DNA of 64,000 nt from Mesorhizobium loti R88b (GTDB lineage: Bacteria; Pseudomonadota; Alphaproteobacteria; Rhizobiales; Rhizobiaceae), in assembly GCF_013170845.1 (NCBI RefSeq), contig NZ_CP033367.1:4031001-4095000 (forward strand), read 5' to 3'. Position 1 is the stretch's first letter. Each line of letters opens with the position of its first letter. Positions 17,686 to 25,267 of this stretch are shown here, piece by piece. Under the pieces are notes generated by a model. It searched no databases. It was not told where the DNA came from and was given only the letters and a program-made list of their open reading frames with translations. The position numbers and the translations under genes are program-made.

Positions 17686-17994
17686 ATGCCCATTATCGAT
17701 AGCTGCCAACTGACCACCAAAGACTACACCATTCTTGAAGTGATGCAGGAACGCCGACCTGCCCGCGGCGATACCTTGTCGGCTATCCTTCAACGCAAGA
17801 TTTCGAGCGCGGTTGTAGTGTTTAGCGAGGACATCCTTGCCAGCGTCGTGACACTCAGCACTCGCGTGGCCTATCGGGTGAACGACGGCCAAGCCGAAAC
17901 CCGCATCGTCGCCCATGACGAGATGCGCGGTCTGGTTGGAATGCTTTTGCCCATCACCAATCCACGCGGCCTGGATGTCCCCTCAACCGGGTAG
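17686..17994 (+). pseudogene. Second Rnk-like gene, copy A, truncated
   Basis: The first 96 residues match copy B (187 residues) from MPIIDSCQLTTKDYTILEVM to LLPITNPRGL. After 17974 the sequence is unrelated and ends within a few codons (DVPSTG). The GreA-C-like core strand and loop (LALLGLAEGQSI in copy B) are therefore missing. The breakpoint coincides with the end of the duplication. Confidence 0.85.
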
Positions 17995-18000
17995 ACAAAC

Positions 18001-18046
18001 AAAGGCCCGTCTCGGCTCACACCCGGCGCGGGCCATTGCTTTTAAA
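18001..18046 (+). terminator. Possible terminator
   Basis: GGCCCG pairs with CGGGCC about 20 bases later, followed by ATTGCTTTT, just after the truncated Rnk-like gene. Confidence 0.4.
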
Positions 18047-18092
18047 GCCCCGCGCTATATCCCGCTCCGAAACCAATTGTAGGGCCAAGATA

Positions 18093-18155
18093 ATGCAAGC
18101 CAACAAGACGACGCTAGAACGCACCTTCGCGTTGGCTCGGTCCGGCGGGATGTGA
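18093..18155 (+). pseudogene. Start of a small gene, truncated
   Basis: MQANKTTLERTFALARSGGM then stop. The beginning looks like the N terminus of a recurring rhizobial small protein, but only about 20 codons remain; low certainty. Confidence 0.25.
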
Positions 18156-18207
18156 CCGGCAAGGAAGTCGAGTTCATCCAGTGGAACACGACAGGGCCGG
18201 TGCGGCC

Positions 18208-18225
18208 TCCTACGGCTGGGTAGCG
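18208..18225 (+). repeat. Dispersed 18-bp motif, copy 4
   Basis: TCCTACGGCTGGGTAGCG. On the minus strand it begins one base after the TGA of the 38-residue membrane peptide gene. Confidence 0.7.
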
Positions 18226-18226
18226 G

Positions 18227-18343
18227 TCAAAGCCGCGTGGACCAGTCGGGCGCGTCCGCTTGCATAAACCAATAAATCGCGATCACGAGCAGCACCGCCA
18301 GCACGGCAAGCCCAATCCAGACTGTGAGCTTCGTCTTGTTCAT
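18227..18343 (-). CDS. Small single-span membrane peptide (38 aa)
   Basis: It starts MNKTKLTVWIGLAVLAVLLV; one span at about residues 8-26, then a short tail ending DWSTRL. The stop is followed at once by the dispersed 18-bp motif. No strong ribosome site is present. Function unknown. Confidence 0.45.
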   Translation of the reverse strand: MNKTKLTVWIGLAVLAVLLVIAIYWFMQADAPDWSTRL

Positions 18344-18694
18344 GGCGGGCAGGTAATCAGTAATCCCCGTGCCGCAATTCAATTGGCCGTGTGCGTCCCC
18401 CACGGCTGGGTAGCGTCATGAGGAACATAAGGGCGCCCCGATAGTTTTCTTGGCGGCAGAGGTTCCAACGCCTCGGCAAGTCCCGCGATCCCTAGGGGCG
18501 CCCGCTGCTGCCGTGAATGGGGCAGCGGGATTGCTGAAGGCAAGATCACCTTGACGGAATATTAGGCGTCTCTAAAGATTGGTGCTTGCGGCAGGATGCA
18601 CCCCATGCCTTCCGCAGATCGGGATAATGCACCACCTGATCGGCCCGCGCTTTCCGCCACGAGGCGCGGGCTTTCAACTTTTTCAGGGGATGAG
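18344..18694. other. Intergenic region with motif copy 5 and a hairpin
   Basis: It contains the dispersed motif at 18398-18415 (CCCCACGGCTGGGTAGCG) and a hairpin near 18501-18530 (CCCGCTGC paired with GCAGCGGG, no T-run). No gene is supported. Confidence 0.45.
18398..18415 (+). repeat. Dispersed 18-bp motif, copy 5
   Basis: CCCCACGGCTGGGTAGCG; differs from copy 1 by one base. It sits in an intergenic region. Confidence 0.65.
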
Positions 18695-18856
18695 ATGACC
18701 GACAAGCCGGCCACAACCTACCTCGTGAGCGTGTTCGAAAAGCCGAACTGGCGCACCGTGATCACCACCAAGGACAAACAGGCGGCTCTCGATATGGCCA
18801 AGGAGATCGGCGACAAGGTGCGGGTCGAGACGATCAGGCCGAAGGCGAAGCGATGA
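18695..18856 (+). CDS. Small hypothetical protein (53 aa)
   Basis: It starts MTDKPATTYLVSVFEKPNWR with AGGGG seven bases upstream. A strand-rich first half is followed by a helix (KQAALDMAKEIGDKV) and a basic tail; this beta-alpha-beta pattern is common among rhizobial proteins of unknown role. Confidence 0.55.
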   Translation: MTDKPATTYLVSVFEKPNWRTVITTKDKQAALDMAKEIGDKVRVETIRPKAKR

Positions 18857-19012
18857 TTGAAAGTGGCCGGCGCCTAGGTTGGGGTGGGCTTTGGGATGAC
18901 GCCGGCCAAGCGGACATCAGATCCGCCGCAAGCAAATGCTAATATACCGAAGGCGATCCCTGGCTATGGTGTGATCGCGGAAGCCGGCGATTACATATTA
19001 GACAGACCCGTC

Positions 19013-19345
19013 CTACCTTACCGAAGACAAGCGCTTCTGCTTCATCTCGGGTGCGCCATACATCCCTTCCAGAAACGAAAGGATTTCGCGCGCTGCATCG
19101 GAACTGCAGGAATAATAGATTGTCTGGCTATCCCGCCGGGTCTCTACTAGGCCAAGCCTGCGCAGCTTGGCTAAGTGCTGCGACAGAGACGATTGGCTTA
19201 TCATCAACTTTTCGCAGATGGCGCCGACAGACATTTCGCCGCGATTGGCCAAATGGCTCATAATCAATAGTCGCCACGGACTGGCTAACACTGCCAGAAG
19301 ATCAGCCGCCTGCTTGGCGTTGGCTACCAGCTTCTTCGAGACCAT
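19013..19345 (-). CDS. ArsR-family winged-helix repressor (NolR/BigR-like)
   Basis: 110 residues. The ArsR-type helix-turn-helix is clear: LAVLASPWRLLIMSHLANRG, MSVGAICEKLMISQSSLSQH, LAKLRRLGLVETRRDSQTIY. There is no CxC or DxH metal site, so it is closer to the redox- or growth-responsive NolR/BigR branch than to metal sensors. It is divergent from the 66-residue gene at 19502; the palindrome CTTACGAATCCGTAAG lies 105 bases upstream of its start, between the two, and is a possible operator. Confidence 0.8.
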   Translation of the reverse strand: MVSKKLVANAKQAADLLAVLASPWRLLIMSHLANRGEMSVGAICEKLMISQSSLSQHLAKLRRLGLVETRRDSQTIYYSCSSDAAREILSFLEGMYGAPEMKQKRLSSVR

Positions 19346-19449
19346 AAGCCCCCGCGAGCGTCTTTTCGAGATCCGGCTTTTTATAAGATCGCGGATTAAT
19401 CAGCGAGCGCTAAAATGGTTCCGAACATAACCGAGGCAGGGATTATCAC

Positions 19450-19465
19450 CTTACGAATCCGTAAG
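19450..19465. promoter_or_regulatory. Palindrome CTTACG-N4-CGTAAG, copy 1
   Basis: CTTACGAATCCGTAAG, between the divergent ArsR-type gene and the 66-residue gene. Its exact reverse complement recurs at 20258-20273 and a related palindrome at 20784-20799, all in upstream regions, so one regulator may bind all three. Confidence 0.55.
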
Positions 19466-19501
19466 TCGCGCGCATGAGCCCAGCCTAATATGAGTGGCTC
19501 C

Positions 19502-19702
19502 ATGAGCAAGCATCCCGACCACGACACCGATCAAGCCACGCGCCCTTATGAGATTGAAACGTTCGCCGAAAAGTACGGATTAACGTTGAAGGCGGCGGAC
19601 GTGATCTTGCTTGCAAACGGGCCATCGCGTGTCGCCTGCGACGCCGCAGCGAAGGCATTCCTCGCCGCGTTGGCAGGACGGTCTCAGTCCAAGGCCTCTT
19701 GA
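19502..19702 (+). CDS. Small hypothetical protein (66 aa), DUF3606-like
   Basis: It starts MSKHPDHDTDQATRPYEIET; FAEKYGLTLKAADVILLANG recalls the helix-turn-helix-like core of DUF3606 proteins (compare 26919-27116, which is clearer). It lies 37 bases downstream of a CTTACG palindrome. Function unknown. Confidence 0.5.
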   Translation: MSKHPDHDTDQATRPYEIETFAEKYGLTLKAADVILLANGPSRVACDAAAKAFLAALAGRSQSKAS

Positions 19703-19985
19703 GCCCCAACAGCCATCTATAGCGCTGGTCGCTGGCTACTTCGCTGGCCGGTGGCTGCGCGCCAACACGCACCTCGAAGCGTCCTGGCGCCCGCCTGTGT
19801 CCAGCGCCATGCACTTTCGCCCGTCCGCTCAAACCATAAAATGCCCTTGCCGGCGGCACAGTGCAATTTAATGCCTCTATCGCACAATGCTCGACGCGAT
19901 TGTGCATTACGATCCTGGCCTGCCCAAATTGGAATGGGAATGGCGATCCTCACGGCTCGCCACCCCCGTTACAGCCCTTAGATGC

Positions 19986-20117
19986 TCAGGCCTTGCCGGC
20001 CAGCGCGTTCAGCTTGGCGCAGAACTCAGCATGCGGTTTGCTCATTGCGGCGTCCTGGCATTCCTCCATCATGGCAGTCTGATGCTTCTTCGAAATCTTC
20101 GCCCAAACCTTCTTCAT
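19986..20117 (-). CDS. Small hypothetical protein (43 aa)
   Basis: MKKVWAKISKKHQTAMMEEC, then QDAAMSKPHAEFCAKLNALA. Charged and helical, with two cysteines. An alternative GTG start four codons earlier overlaps the stop of the preceding membrane peptide as GTGA, which argues for co-translation with it. Confidence 0.4.
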   Translation of the reverse strand: MKKVWAKISKKHQTAMMEECQDAAMSKPHAEFCAKLNALAGKA

Positions 20118-20125
20118 GTTTGGGT

Positions 20126-20212
20126 TCACGTCCCGTGGATCAAACGGACTGTCAGCCAAAACGCGAGCGCCATAAAAAAAAGAACGCCAAACGAAATAAG
20201 CAGGAGCCTCAT
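20126..20212 (-). CDS. Membrane peptide (28 aa)
   Basis: MRLLLISFGVLFFMALAFWL followed by TVRLIHGT: one hydrophobic span and a basic end. It lies 46 bases downstream of the CTTACGGATTCGTAAG palindrome and overlaps the next small gene. Existence as a protein is plausible but unproven. Confidence 0.35.
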   Translation of the reverse strand: MRLLLISFGVLFFMALAFWLTVRLIHGT

Positions 20213-20257
20213 CGGCCTAATTTAGCAGACCATGAAACAAGGGCCGAGCTTGAGTTC

Positions 20258-20273
20258 CTTACGGATTCGTAAG
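20258..20273. promoter_or_regulatory. Palindrome CTTACG-N4-CGTAAG, copy 2
   Basis: CTTACGGATTCGTAAG is the exact reverse complement of copy 1. It lies upstream of the minus-strand small-gene pair. Confidence 0.55.
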
Positions 20274-20434
20274 TGCCTGTTTCTGGCATCGCCAGCTAAC
20301 CATCACCGTCGGCAGCGAACGGCACATTTGCTGCGCGGTGGGCCTCCACCCGCCGAAACTATAAGGCCCGCTGCCGTTGAGGCGGCGGGCTTTACCAGCC
20401 GCCCGCCACTGTAAGCCGGCAAGCGACAACGCAG

Positions 20435-20638
20435 CTACTCGGCTGATCCATTGTCGGTGAATGGCGAGGCGCTGGGTACGCACTGTACGGACCAGCCTGG
20501 GGGAGTCGGCTGCTTCTGATATTCTGCGATAGCGGCGGTGCATTGTTCGCGCTTATCGAAAGTGGTGGGCAATAACACCATGCCACCCTGCGGGCCTGCG
20601 ATTACCAAATACCAGACCAGAGCTGCGGTAGTAGCCAT
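20435..20638 (-). CDS. Small membrane-anchored hypothetical protein (67 aa)
   Basis: It starts MATTAALVWYLVIAGPQGGM with AAGGAG six bases upstream. An N-terminal hydrophobic stretch is followed by FDKREQCTAAIAEYQKQPTP and a second cysteine (WSVQCVPSA), a layout frequent in rhizobial orphan proteins. Function unknown. Confidence 0.6.
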   Translation of the reverse strand: MATTAALVWYLVIAGPQGGMVLLPTTFDKREQCTAAIAEYQKQPTPPGWSVQCVPSASPFTDNGSAE

Positions 20639-20783
20639 GTGAACTCCTTACGCTAGGGGGCTATGAACGCGCCTGCGGTGGCGGAACAAAGGCCGCACCG
20701 CACGACTGCGGCGTGCCCGTCACAGGTTCGGATGTTGTCTTGCCACGTTTGGAACGCTTCGAGAGCGCCTGAGCGTTTGATAG

Positions 20784-20799
20784 CTTACAAATTTGTAAA
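20784..20799. promoter_or_regulatory. Palindrome TTACAAATTTGTAA
   Basis: A 14-bp perfect palindrome at 20785-20798 that shares the TTAC-N6-GTAA frame of the two CTTACG sites. It lies 73 bases before the His-rich protein's start. Confidence 0.5.
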
Positions 20800-20871
20800 C
20801 TAAGCGGCTGGAACGCACAGGGTCATCACGTAGTTGTGAGCATCAGGTGAAATCTAGTACGGAGGAAATTG

Positions 20872-21207
20872 ATGAGACTTCTATTGGGAGCAGCCATTGC
20901 GGCTGCAGCGACATTTGCATCATTGGCGCCTACCAATGCCCAAAGCGTAATCATCCAGCCTGACAACGGCGGAGGCTATGCTGACCAGTACTCCTCGGAC
21001 AATGGCGGCGAGTACCGTCACCACCACCGTCATCATGATCAAGGGAGCTACGACGACGGCCAATACGACGGTCAGTACAATGATAGCCAGTACAGCGATG
21101 GACAATATTGGCGTCATCACCGCCACCACCATGGCTGTCGAATCTTTGTAACTACGCATTGGCGCCATCATCACCGGGTCGTCGAGCGCACGAGAGTGTG
21201 CGGCTAA
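20872..21207 (+). CDS. Secreted His/Tyr-rich protein, probable metal binder
   Basis: 111 residues; GGAGG seven bases before the ATG. A signal peptide (MRLLLGAAIAAAATFASLAP, cleavage after TNA-Q) is followed by acidic Tyr/Gln/Asp repeats (DDGQYDGQYNDSQYSDGQYW) and His clusters (HHHRHH, RHHRHHHG, WRHHHR). Two cysteines occur near the end. The His density suggests divalent-metal binding in the periplasm; this is inference. Its upstream palindrome resembles those near the ArsR-type gene. Confidence 0.65.
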   Translation: MRLLLGAAIAAAATFASLAPTNAQSVIIQPDNGGGYADQYSSDNGGEYRHHHRHHDQGSYDDGQYDGQYNDSQYSDGQYWRHHRHHHGCRIFVTTHWRHHHRVVERTRVCG

Positions 21208-21696
21208 CGCATACAGGAGGACGAAGGAATAGGAACGTGGCGAGATGAACGAATGCGGAGGCGCCCCATGTCATCGTGGGGGCCTGGGCCTGAATTTTTA
21301 AGGCGCGCAATCGCGACCGCTCTCGTAGTGTTTGCCCGAGCGCGAAACCTAACCGCCTATTTCGCTGCTCTTGGGATAATAGCCCAACAGCCCGCTGCTC
21401 CCCAAATATGTCCCGGCAGCGGGCTGCTACCCTCCGGAGACTTCAGCCTCAATTGCGGCCAGTAGGCAACTTGGTGGATAGCGGAATCGTAGATAGGTGG
21501 TCGCTCTTTTTGTGTCCCTCATGCCAGGGCGGCTGGCTCGCTGAGATTTCGTTGGGGTTATCTCGGCGAGCCTAAAATGACATCGCCCCGTAGCCGCACT
21601 GTGTAGACCATCGTTGCAACGCTCCCACTCGTCCGGCGCGAAACTCTTTATGCGCCGCCGCTGCATGGGTCTATAGCCAGGACTGAGTGGGGTTTA
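21208..21696. other. Intergenic region with a strong hairpin
   Basis: The hairpin at 21388-21426 is the main feature. No gene is supported; several short frames are present but lack ribosome sites and recognisable content. Confidence 0.45.
21388..21426. terminator. Hairpin, 11-bp perfect stem, no T-run
   Basis: CAGCCCGCTGC pairs with GCAGCGGGCTG around a 17-base loop. It may end transcription of the His-rich gene or be a structured RNA. Confidence 0.5.
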
Positions 21697-21915
21697 TCTC
21701 GACGCACCACAGTCGCCGGAGTTGCCACCCTCATCGCTCTCTCGGGAGCGGGCCTAGCGGATGCGAAAGGCGGTCATTGGATGCATACCCAGTCGCCCTG
21801 CGCACCGGATTACAAAAGGCTTTGTTCAACTGTACCCATCGGTAAAGCTGCGGCATGCCTCAAAAAGCACATCAGCGAATTGAGTCCTACGTGCAAAGCA
21901 AAATTCGGCAAATGA
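21697..21915 (+). pseudogene. Secreted cysteine-rich-repeat protein lacking a start codon
   Basis: The frame encodes a signal-peptide-like SRRTTVAGVATLIALSGAGL followed by CAPDYKRLC and AAACLKKHISELSPTCKAKF, the spacing of one Cys_rich_FGFR repeat. The frame is open back to a TAG at 21604 but holds no ATG, GTG or TTG before the signal sequence. A lost start, an unusual start (CTG at 21661) or a small upstream frameshift would explain this. Confidence 0.45.
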
Positions 21916-21967
21916 AGAAACCAGAGGTGCGGCTTGAATTAAGACGCTGCCTCATGGTGGCGGCGTA

Positions 21968-22249
21968 CTATTTTTCGTGCGGAACGATGTAGCTATTGCT
22001 GGTCACGCCGCGCGTCACCGTAACAGATAAATAGGCGTCCGGAAGCGCCCCTGTCACCTTTGCGTCGACACGGCGGCAGCGCCCGATGATCTTACCCCTT
22101 GGAGCGCTTGCCAGCCTGTTCTTCAGTGCGGCCCGGCACTGGTCAAGCGATGAAAATATCGCGGGCGGTGCTGCAATGGGTTTGCAGACAAAACCGTCAA
22201 TTGGGCTGCACGAAAGCAAAATCATCACTGCTGCGGTTGCCGGGTCCAT
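21968..22249 (-). CDS. Small hypothetical protein (93 aa)
   Basis: The start MDPATAAVMILLSCSPIDGF was chosen by GGGAG eight bases upstream. An N-terminal hydrophobic stretch precedes a soluble part with FVCKPI, LDQCRAALKNRLA and IIGRCRRVD; the three cysteines could be disulfide-bonded outside the membrane. Similar small orphan proteins are common in Mesorhizobium. Function unknown. Confidence 0.6.
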   Translation of the reverse strand: MDPATAAVMILLSCSPIDGFVCKPIAAPPAIFSSLDQCRAALKNRLASAPRGKIIGRCRRVDAKVTGALPDAYLSVTVTRGVTSNSYIVPHEK

Positions 22250-22298
22250 TTCGGAAGCTCCCATATCAGGATGAGGCTTCAACGCTGAACGAAAGGAA

Positions 22299-22946
22299 TT
22301 AGTTTCCGGCAGGCTTGGCCTTCGCCTTAGGACCGCGCCTCGGCTGATGCGTGTGGGTCATGACCGTCTCGAGTTGGCCCTTGATCTTGGCGTGCAGTTT
22401 AGCCTTGTCAACGCCTTCGGGGTAAATGCCCTTCTCGATACTGGTGGCCATGCGTTCCAGCAGATCGGTATCGTGTTCGTCGCGGTAGGGTTTTAAGTCG
22501 AGGTCTGCCGGAACTTTGGTAAGCCGTTCATCGTCCATCGTCTTCACGTATTTCTGCATGAAGCGGTCATAGTCCCGCCAGGAGATGCCCGCCGCCCGCA
22601 CCGCCGCTTCTTCGGCCCGAGTGGCGATTTGGTGGGCGTGCAGATAATGCAAGTCCAGTTGGTCGATCAACGACTTCTCGACCTCCTCGTGCAACAATAG
22701 GAAACGGTCGGTGTTGATCTTCCGGCCGTTGTACTCCCATTCGCTGGGCATATGCCGGTCGATATAGATCGTCTTCCCATCTTTCGAATAGCCGGCGAGG
22801 TAGGGGATGTCATGCTTGCGGTCCAGCGTCTTGACCTTGCGCGCCACGGCGTCGAGCGCCCGATCCATCATCAGGCTCGACACGTACCAGTTGGGCAAGC
22901 GCAGCCTCTTATGCGGTGCGGTTGGGTGGCAATAATCAAGCGCCAT
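22299..22946 (-). CDS. Conserved hypothetical protein (215 aa), zincin-like motif
   Basis: The frame begins MALDYCHPTAPHKRLRLPNW. The central block FLLLHEEVEKSLIDQLDLHY continues LHAHQIATRAEEAAVRAAGI. The HEEVE...HAHQIA spacing recalls zincin-like peptidase helices (HExxE/HExxH plus distal ligand), and the strand YSKDGKTIYIDRHMP ahead of it fits such a fold; this is a hypothesis only. The C terminus is basic (PRRGPKAKAKPAGN). Related proteins occur in rhizobial mobile regions. Confidence 0.55.
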   Translation of the reverse strand: MALDYCHPTAPHKRLRLPNWYVSSLMMDRALDAVARKVKTLDRKHDIPYLAGYSKDGKTIYIDRHMPSEWEYNGRKINTDRFLLLHEEVEKSLIDQLDLHYLHAHQIATRAEEAAVRAAGISWRDYDRFMQKYVKTMDDERLTKVPADLDLKPYRDEHDTDLLERMATSIEKGIYPEGVDKAKLHAKIKGQLETVMTHTHQPRRGPKAKAKPAGN

Positions 22947-23118
22947 GGCTGTTCCCTTCCGAAGCGACCGAATGATATTTGCACGTCATTCTATTTCGGG
23001 CAATTTGCTGCGTGAAGTTGCGGCTAACCCTCCTGGCAAATATCTTCTGCAGGGGTCGAAAATGAGCCACGCGGGTGCCCCAGTATCCCCGTAACAGAAG
23101 TGACCTCGAAACGGAGGC

Positions 23119-23325
23119 CTACCCATTTAAGGCCTCTGGTTCGACAAGGAACGATACTGCGATCAGGTCGTCGCCGGCAATCTGGCCGCGACCGTTATCC
23201 ATGATGGCCGCGACCTTCTGGAAGGTCTTTATTTCGGTGTCAGTTATGCGTGCTGCCCGCACTCTTGCCTGGAGATCAGCCAAGCGCGCCATGAGCGCTT
23301 CTGTCGTCTCGACTTCATGGTTCAT
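23119..23325 (-). CDS. Small helical hypothetical protein (68 aa)
   Basis: The start MNHEVETTEALMARLADLQA is preceded by an AAAGAAG-rich leader. One long helix (to ARITDTEIKTFQKVAAIMDN) and a short C-terminal strand. No known domain. Confidence 0.5.
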   Translation of the reverse strand: MNHEVETTEALMARLADLQARVRAARITDTEIKTFQKVAAIMDNGRGQIAGDDLIAVSFLVEPEALNG

Positions 23326-23405
23326 CATCTTCTTTATCCAGTTGAGTGGCGAATGACATACACAACCCGCCGCCATCGGATGGCGACGGGTTGGCGGTAC
23401 GAAGT

Positions 23406-23705
23406 TCAGTCGTAGACTTTGAGAATTTTGCGGGTGCTCGGATCCACCAGAACCGTGCGGTTGTCGACCACCACATAGCGGTATTTCACGTTGGGAACCT
23501 CGTGGAGTTCGACCGTGTCCGGCAGAGCCGTACCGATGTTCAGCTCGACGCCGGGTATCTTCACGGAAGCCAGCGGCTGCTTTTTCACGTACTCGCGGAC
23601 GACGGTGTCCTGCTCCGGCGTGATGACAACGTCCTGGGCCGCAACTGCGCCGACGCCGGCCAAAAGCAACAGCGCCGCAGCGGCGCCGGTAAGGTGCATC
23701 TTCAT
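23406..23705 (-). CDS. DUF1236-family secreted protein
   Basis: 99 residues; GAGGAG seven bases upstream selects MKMHLTGAAAALLLLAGVGA as the start, a clear signal peptide ending AVAAQ. The mature part, DVVITPEQDTVVREYVKKQP followed by TALPDTVELHEVPNVKYRYV and VDNRTVLVDPSTRKILKV, is a single DUF1236 repeat, a family of small periplasmic proteins widespread in Rhizobiales. Molecular role unknown. Confidence 0.8.
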   Translation of the reverse strand: MKMHLTGAAAALLLLAGVGAVAAQDVVITPEQDTVVREYVKKQPLASVKIPGVELNIGTALPDTVELHEVPNVKYRYVVVDNRTVLVDPSTRKILKVYD

Positions 23706-23917
23706 GGTTTTTCTCCTCTTGTGATCGGGCGACAGCACCATCGTCTGTGCGCCAGCCAATCGAACTTCACGGCATGCCAAACGTTCCTCGGACGGGCTTC
23801 GGTCCCACAGAGGTCAAGACCAAAGTCCGGCCACAAAACGCAATGGTCTTGCCTATTGGGACTAGGCGGAACGGCCTACGTCCAGCGTAGTTGTTTGTCC
23901 GGATTCGGAGAAAGCAC

Positions 23918-24010
23918 ATGGATAAGAGTGTTGGCCAAGCACGCTGGTTGCTCGCACCGGTTTTCGCAGCAGCCGTTACCTTCCTGGTGATCGGCATAGT
24001 CCTCGGCTGA
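23918..24010 (+). CDS. Membrane peptide (30 aa)
   Basis: MDKSVGQARWLLAPVFAAAV then TFLVIGIVLG. GGAG lies eight bases upstream, and a terminator follows 43 bases after the stop, which supports a real, separate transcript. Confidence 0.5.
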   Translation: MDKSVGQARWLLAPVFAAAVTFLVIGIVLG

Positions 24011-24052
24011 CATGTCATGGATCGGCACAGCTACGTCCCTTCCTGTGCTGAT

Positions 24053-24097
24053 AGGACCCGCGAGCCGCTTCCGCAGCTGGCGGGTCCTCTATTTTTA
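24053..24097 (+). terminator. Rho-independent terminator
   Basis: AGGACCCGC pairs with GCGGGTCCT, followed by CTATTTTTAT. It follows the 30-residue membrane peptide gene. Confidence 0.7.
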
Positions 24098-24115
24098 TTC
24101 GGTGGGCAAAAGAAA

Positions 24116-24343
24116 ATGACATTGACGCAGAGATCGAATGACACCGACAAGGCAACCGAACCTGCGAATGACAACCACGATGTTCATATAGCGAGGCTAT
24201 TGGACGCCGCTTTGACTGACGAGGAAAACATTGCCGACCTTGTCAGGCGAACCGAACGCACGGCTATGTTAGTGCTTATAGGAATGGGCGGATGGTTGAT
24301 GCTCGTCCCGGCCATCTACGTAGTGCTTACCCACGGGATATGA
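24116..24343 (+). CDS. Small single-span membrane protein (75 aa)
   Basis: MTLTQRSNDTDKATEPANDN opens a polar N terminus with an acidic helix (LLDAALTDEENIADLVRRTE), then one span (AMLVLIGMGGWLMLVPAIYV). The layout suggests a cytosolic head anchored by its C terminus. Function unknown. Confidence 0.5.
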   Translation: MTLTQRSNDTDKATEPANDNHDVHIARLLDAALTDEENIADLVRRTERTAMLVLIGMGGWLMLVPAIYVVLTHGI

Positions 24344-24386
24344 GCGAACAATCTACAGCCGCTAAGTGCCCACAAATTGACCGGCC

Positions 24387-24527
24387 ATGAACGAACATGC
24401 CCCGAATAAATTGGTGCCCGAGCATTCACCACGGTGGCAGAACCGTAGGGGCGTTCTACTCGCGGCCGCCGTCCTGGTTTTGGCTTTTTGCGCTCTGGTC
24501 GGAATATGGTTTTTTAGATTTGCCTAA
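24387..24527 (+). CDS. Membrane peptide (46 aa)
   Basis: MNEHAPNKLVPEHSPRWQNR followed by one span GVLLAAAVLVLAFCALVGIW and FFRFA. Ribosome site weak. Confidence 0.4.
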   Translation: MNEHAPNKLVPEHSPRWQNRRGVLLAAAVLVLAFCALVGIWFFRFA

Positions 24528-24738
24528 ACGCGCTTCGCTCGGGAGTAAGGCGACCGCTTCGGGGGCGTGTCCGCCAGGTAGTCGGTAAAACCCTCTCCAA
24601 TTCGGCCACAGCCTCGTCCTTGCTTAATGACCTTCCTCGCCGGCCGCCATGGACACGCCACCGCTTGTCGTTCGTGCTGATCGCCCAGAACCATTTACCT
24701 GCGCTCGGACCGTTCTCTTTGCCGAGAAGTCTGCCCAC
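24514..24738 (-). CDS. Small hypothetical protein, probably missing its original start
   Basis: The conserved-looking core KWFWAISTNDKRWRVHGGRR and SLSKDEAVAELERVLPTTW resembles recurring rhizobial small proteins. Open frame continues upstream to about 24807 (GRTILGGQTALHDYE), which also looks native, but no start codon precedes it; the GTG used here is inside the likely original protein. It may be decaying. Confidence 0.4.
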   Translation of the reverse strand: MGRLLGKENGPSAGKWFWAISTNDKRWRVHGGRRGRSLSKDEAVAELERVLPTTWRTRPRSGRLTPERSAFRQI

Positions 24739-24975
24739 GCTTGAGCGTAGGAACGACGGTTCGTAGTCGTGAAGTGCCGTCTGCCCGCCGAGGATGGTCC
24801 GACCCCAATTAAGTCAGAGCCGCGCATCACGACCCCGAACAAACCAATCTGCCTCGACGATGGTAGGGAAAGACCCGATAACTTCGCCATCCTGCACGAC
24901 CTCATAACCGCTCGCCGAGCGCAAGGCGTTGATCAGAAGCGTTTGTTTGTTGCCCAGGCCGCGAATTGCAATGCC

Positions 24976-25185
24976 CTACTTTTCATCTTGGCGCTTCTCA
25001 ATCTCATAGGTTAGCCACCGACAAAACATGCCGGTAATCGACGCTGCAGCTCCGACGAGCAGGCTCGCGACAAGCAGAGGGCTTTGTGAAGCACTCTTCC
25101 AACTCACAATGGCGAGCAGAACAACGCTGAGTGTAGAAAATAGATAGCCCGCGCCTTTGAGGATGTGCAGAGCAGATTTTGTCAT
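24976..25185 (-). CDS. Two-span membrane protein (69 aa)
   Basis: AAGGAG nine bases upstream selects MTKSALHILKGAGYLFSTLS. Two hydrophobic segments (about 12-28 and 36-54) are followed by a charged tail EIEKRQDEK. It is divergent from the pyrophosphatase gene with 82 bases between starts. Confidence 0.6.
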   Translation of the reverse strand: MTKSALHILKGAGYLFSTLSVVLLAIVSWKSASQSPLLVASLLVGAAASITGMFCRWLTYEIEKRQDEK

Positions 25186-25267
25186 GCTTGAAATCTCCTT
25201 TGGGTGCAACGGAACATTCGTTACGTCTGGGAGTTCCAAAGCCGGCTCACATCTGCAAGGCGTCTCG

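Larger units (their letters stand above)
13026..17974 (+). repeat. Duplicated phosphotransferase/Rnk module, copy A
   Basis: This stretch, minus the 2.7-kb insertion at 13676-16373, is nearly identical to 44178-46384. It holds an aminoglycoside-phosphotransferase-type gene, a first Rnk-like gene and the first half of a second one. Similarity begins at CGGCCCCCGTGCAG and ends at CCACGCGGCCTGG, inside the second Rnk-like gene. The two copies differ by scattered substitutions and small indels, so they are old enough to have diverged. In this copy the phosphotransferase is split and the second Rnk-like gene is cut; the first Rnk-like gene is intact. Confidence 0.9.
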
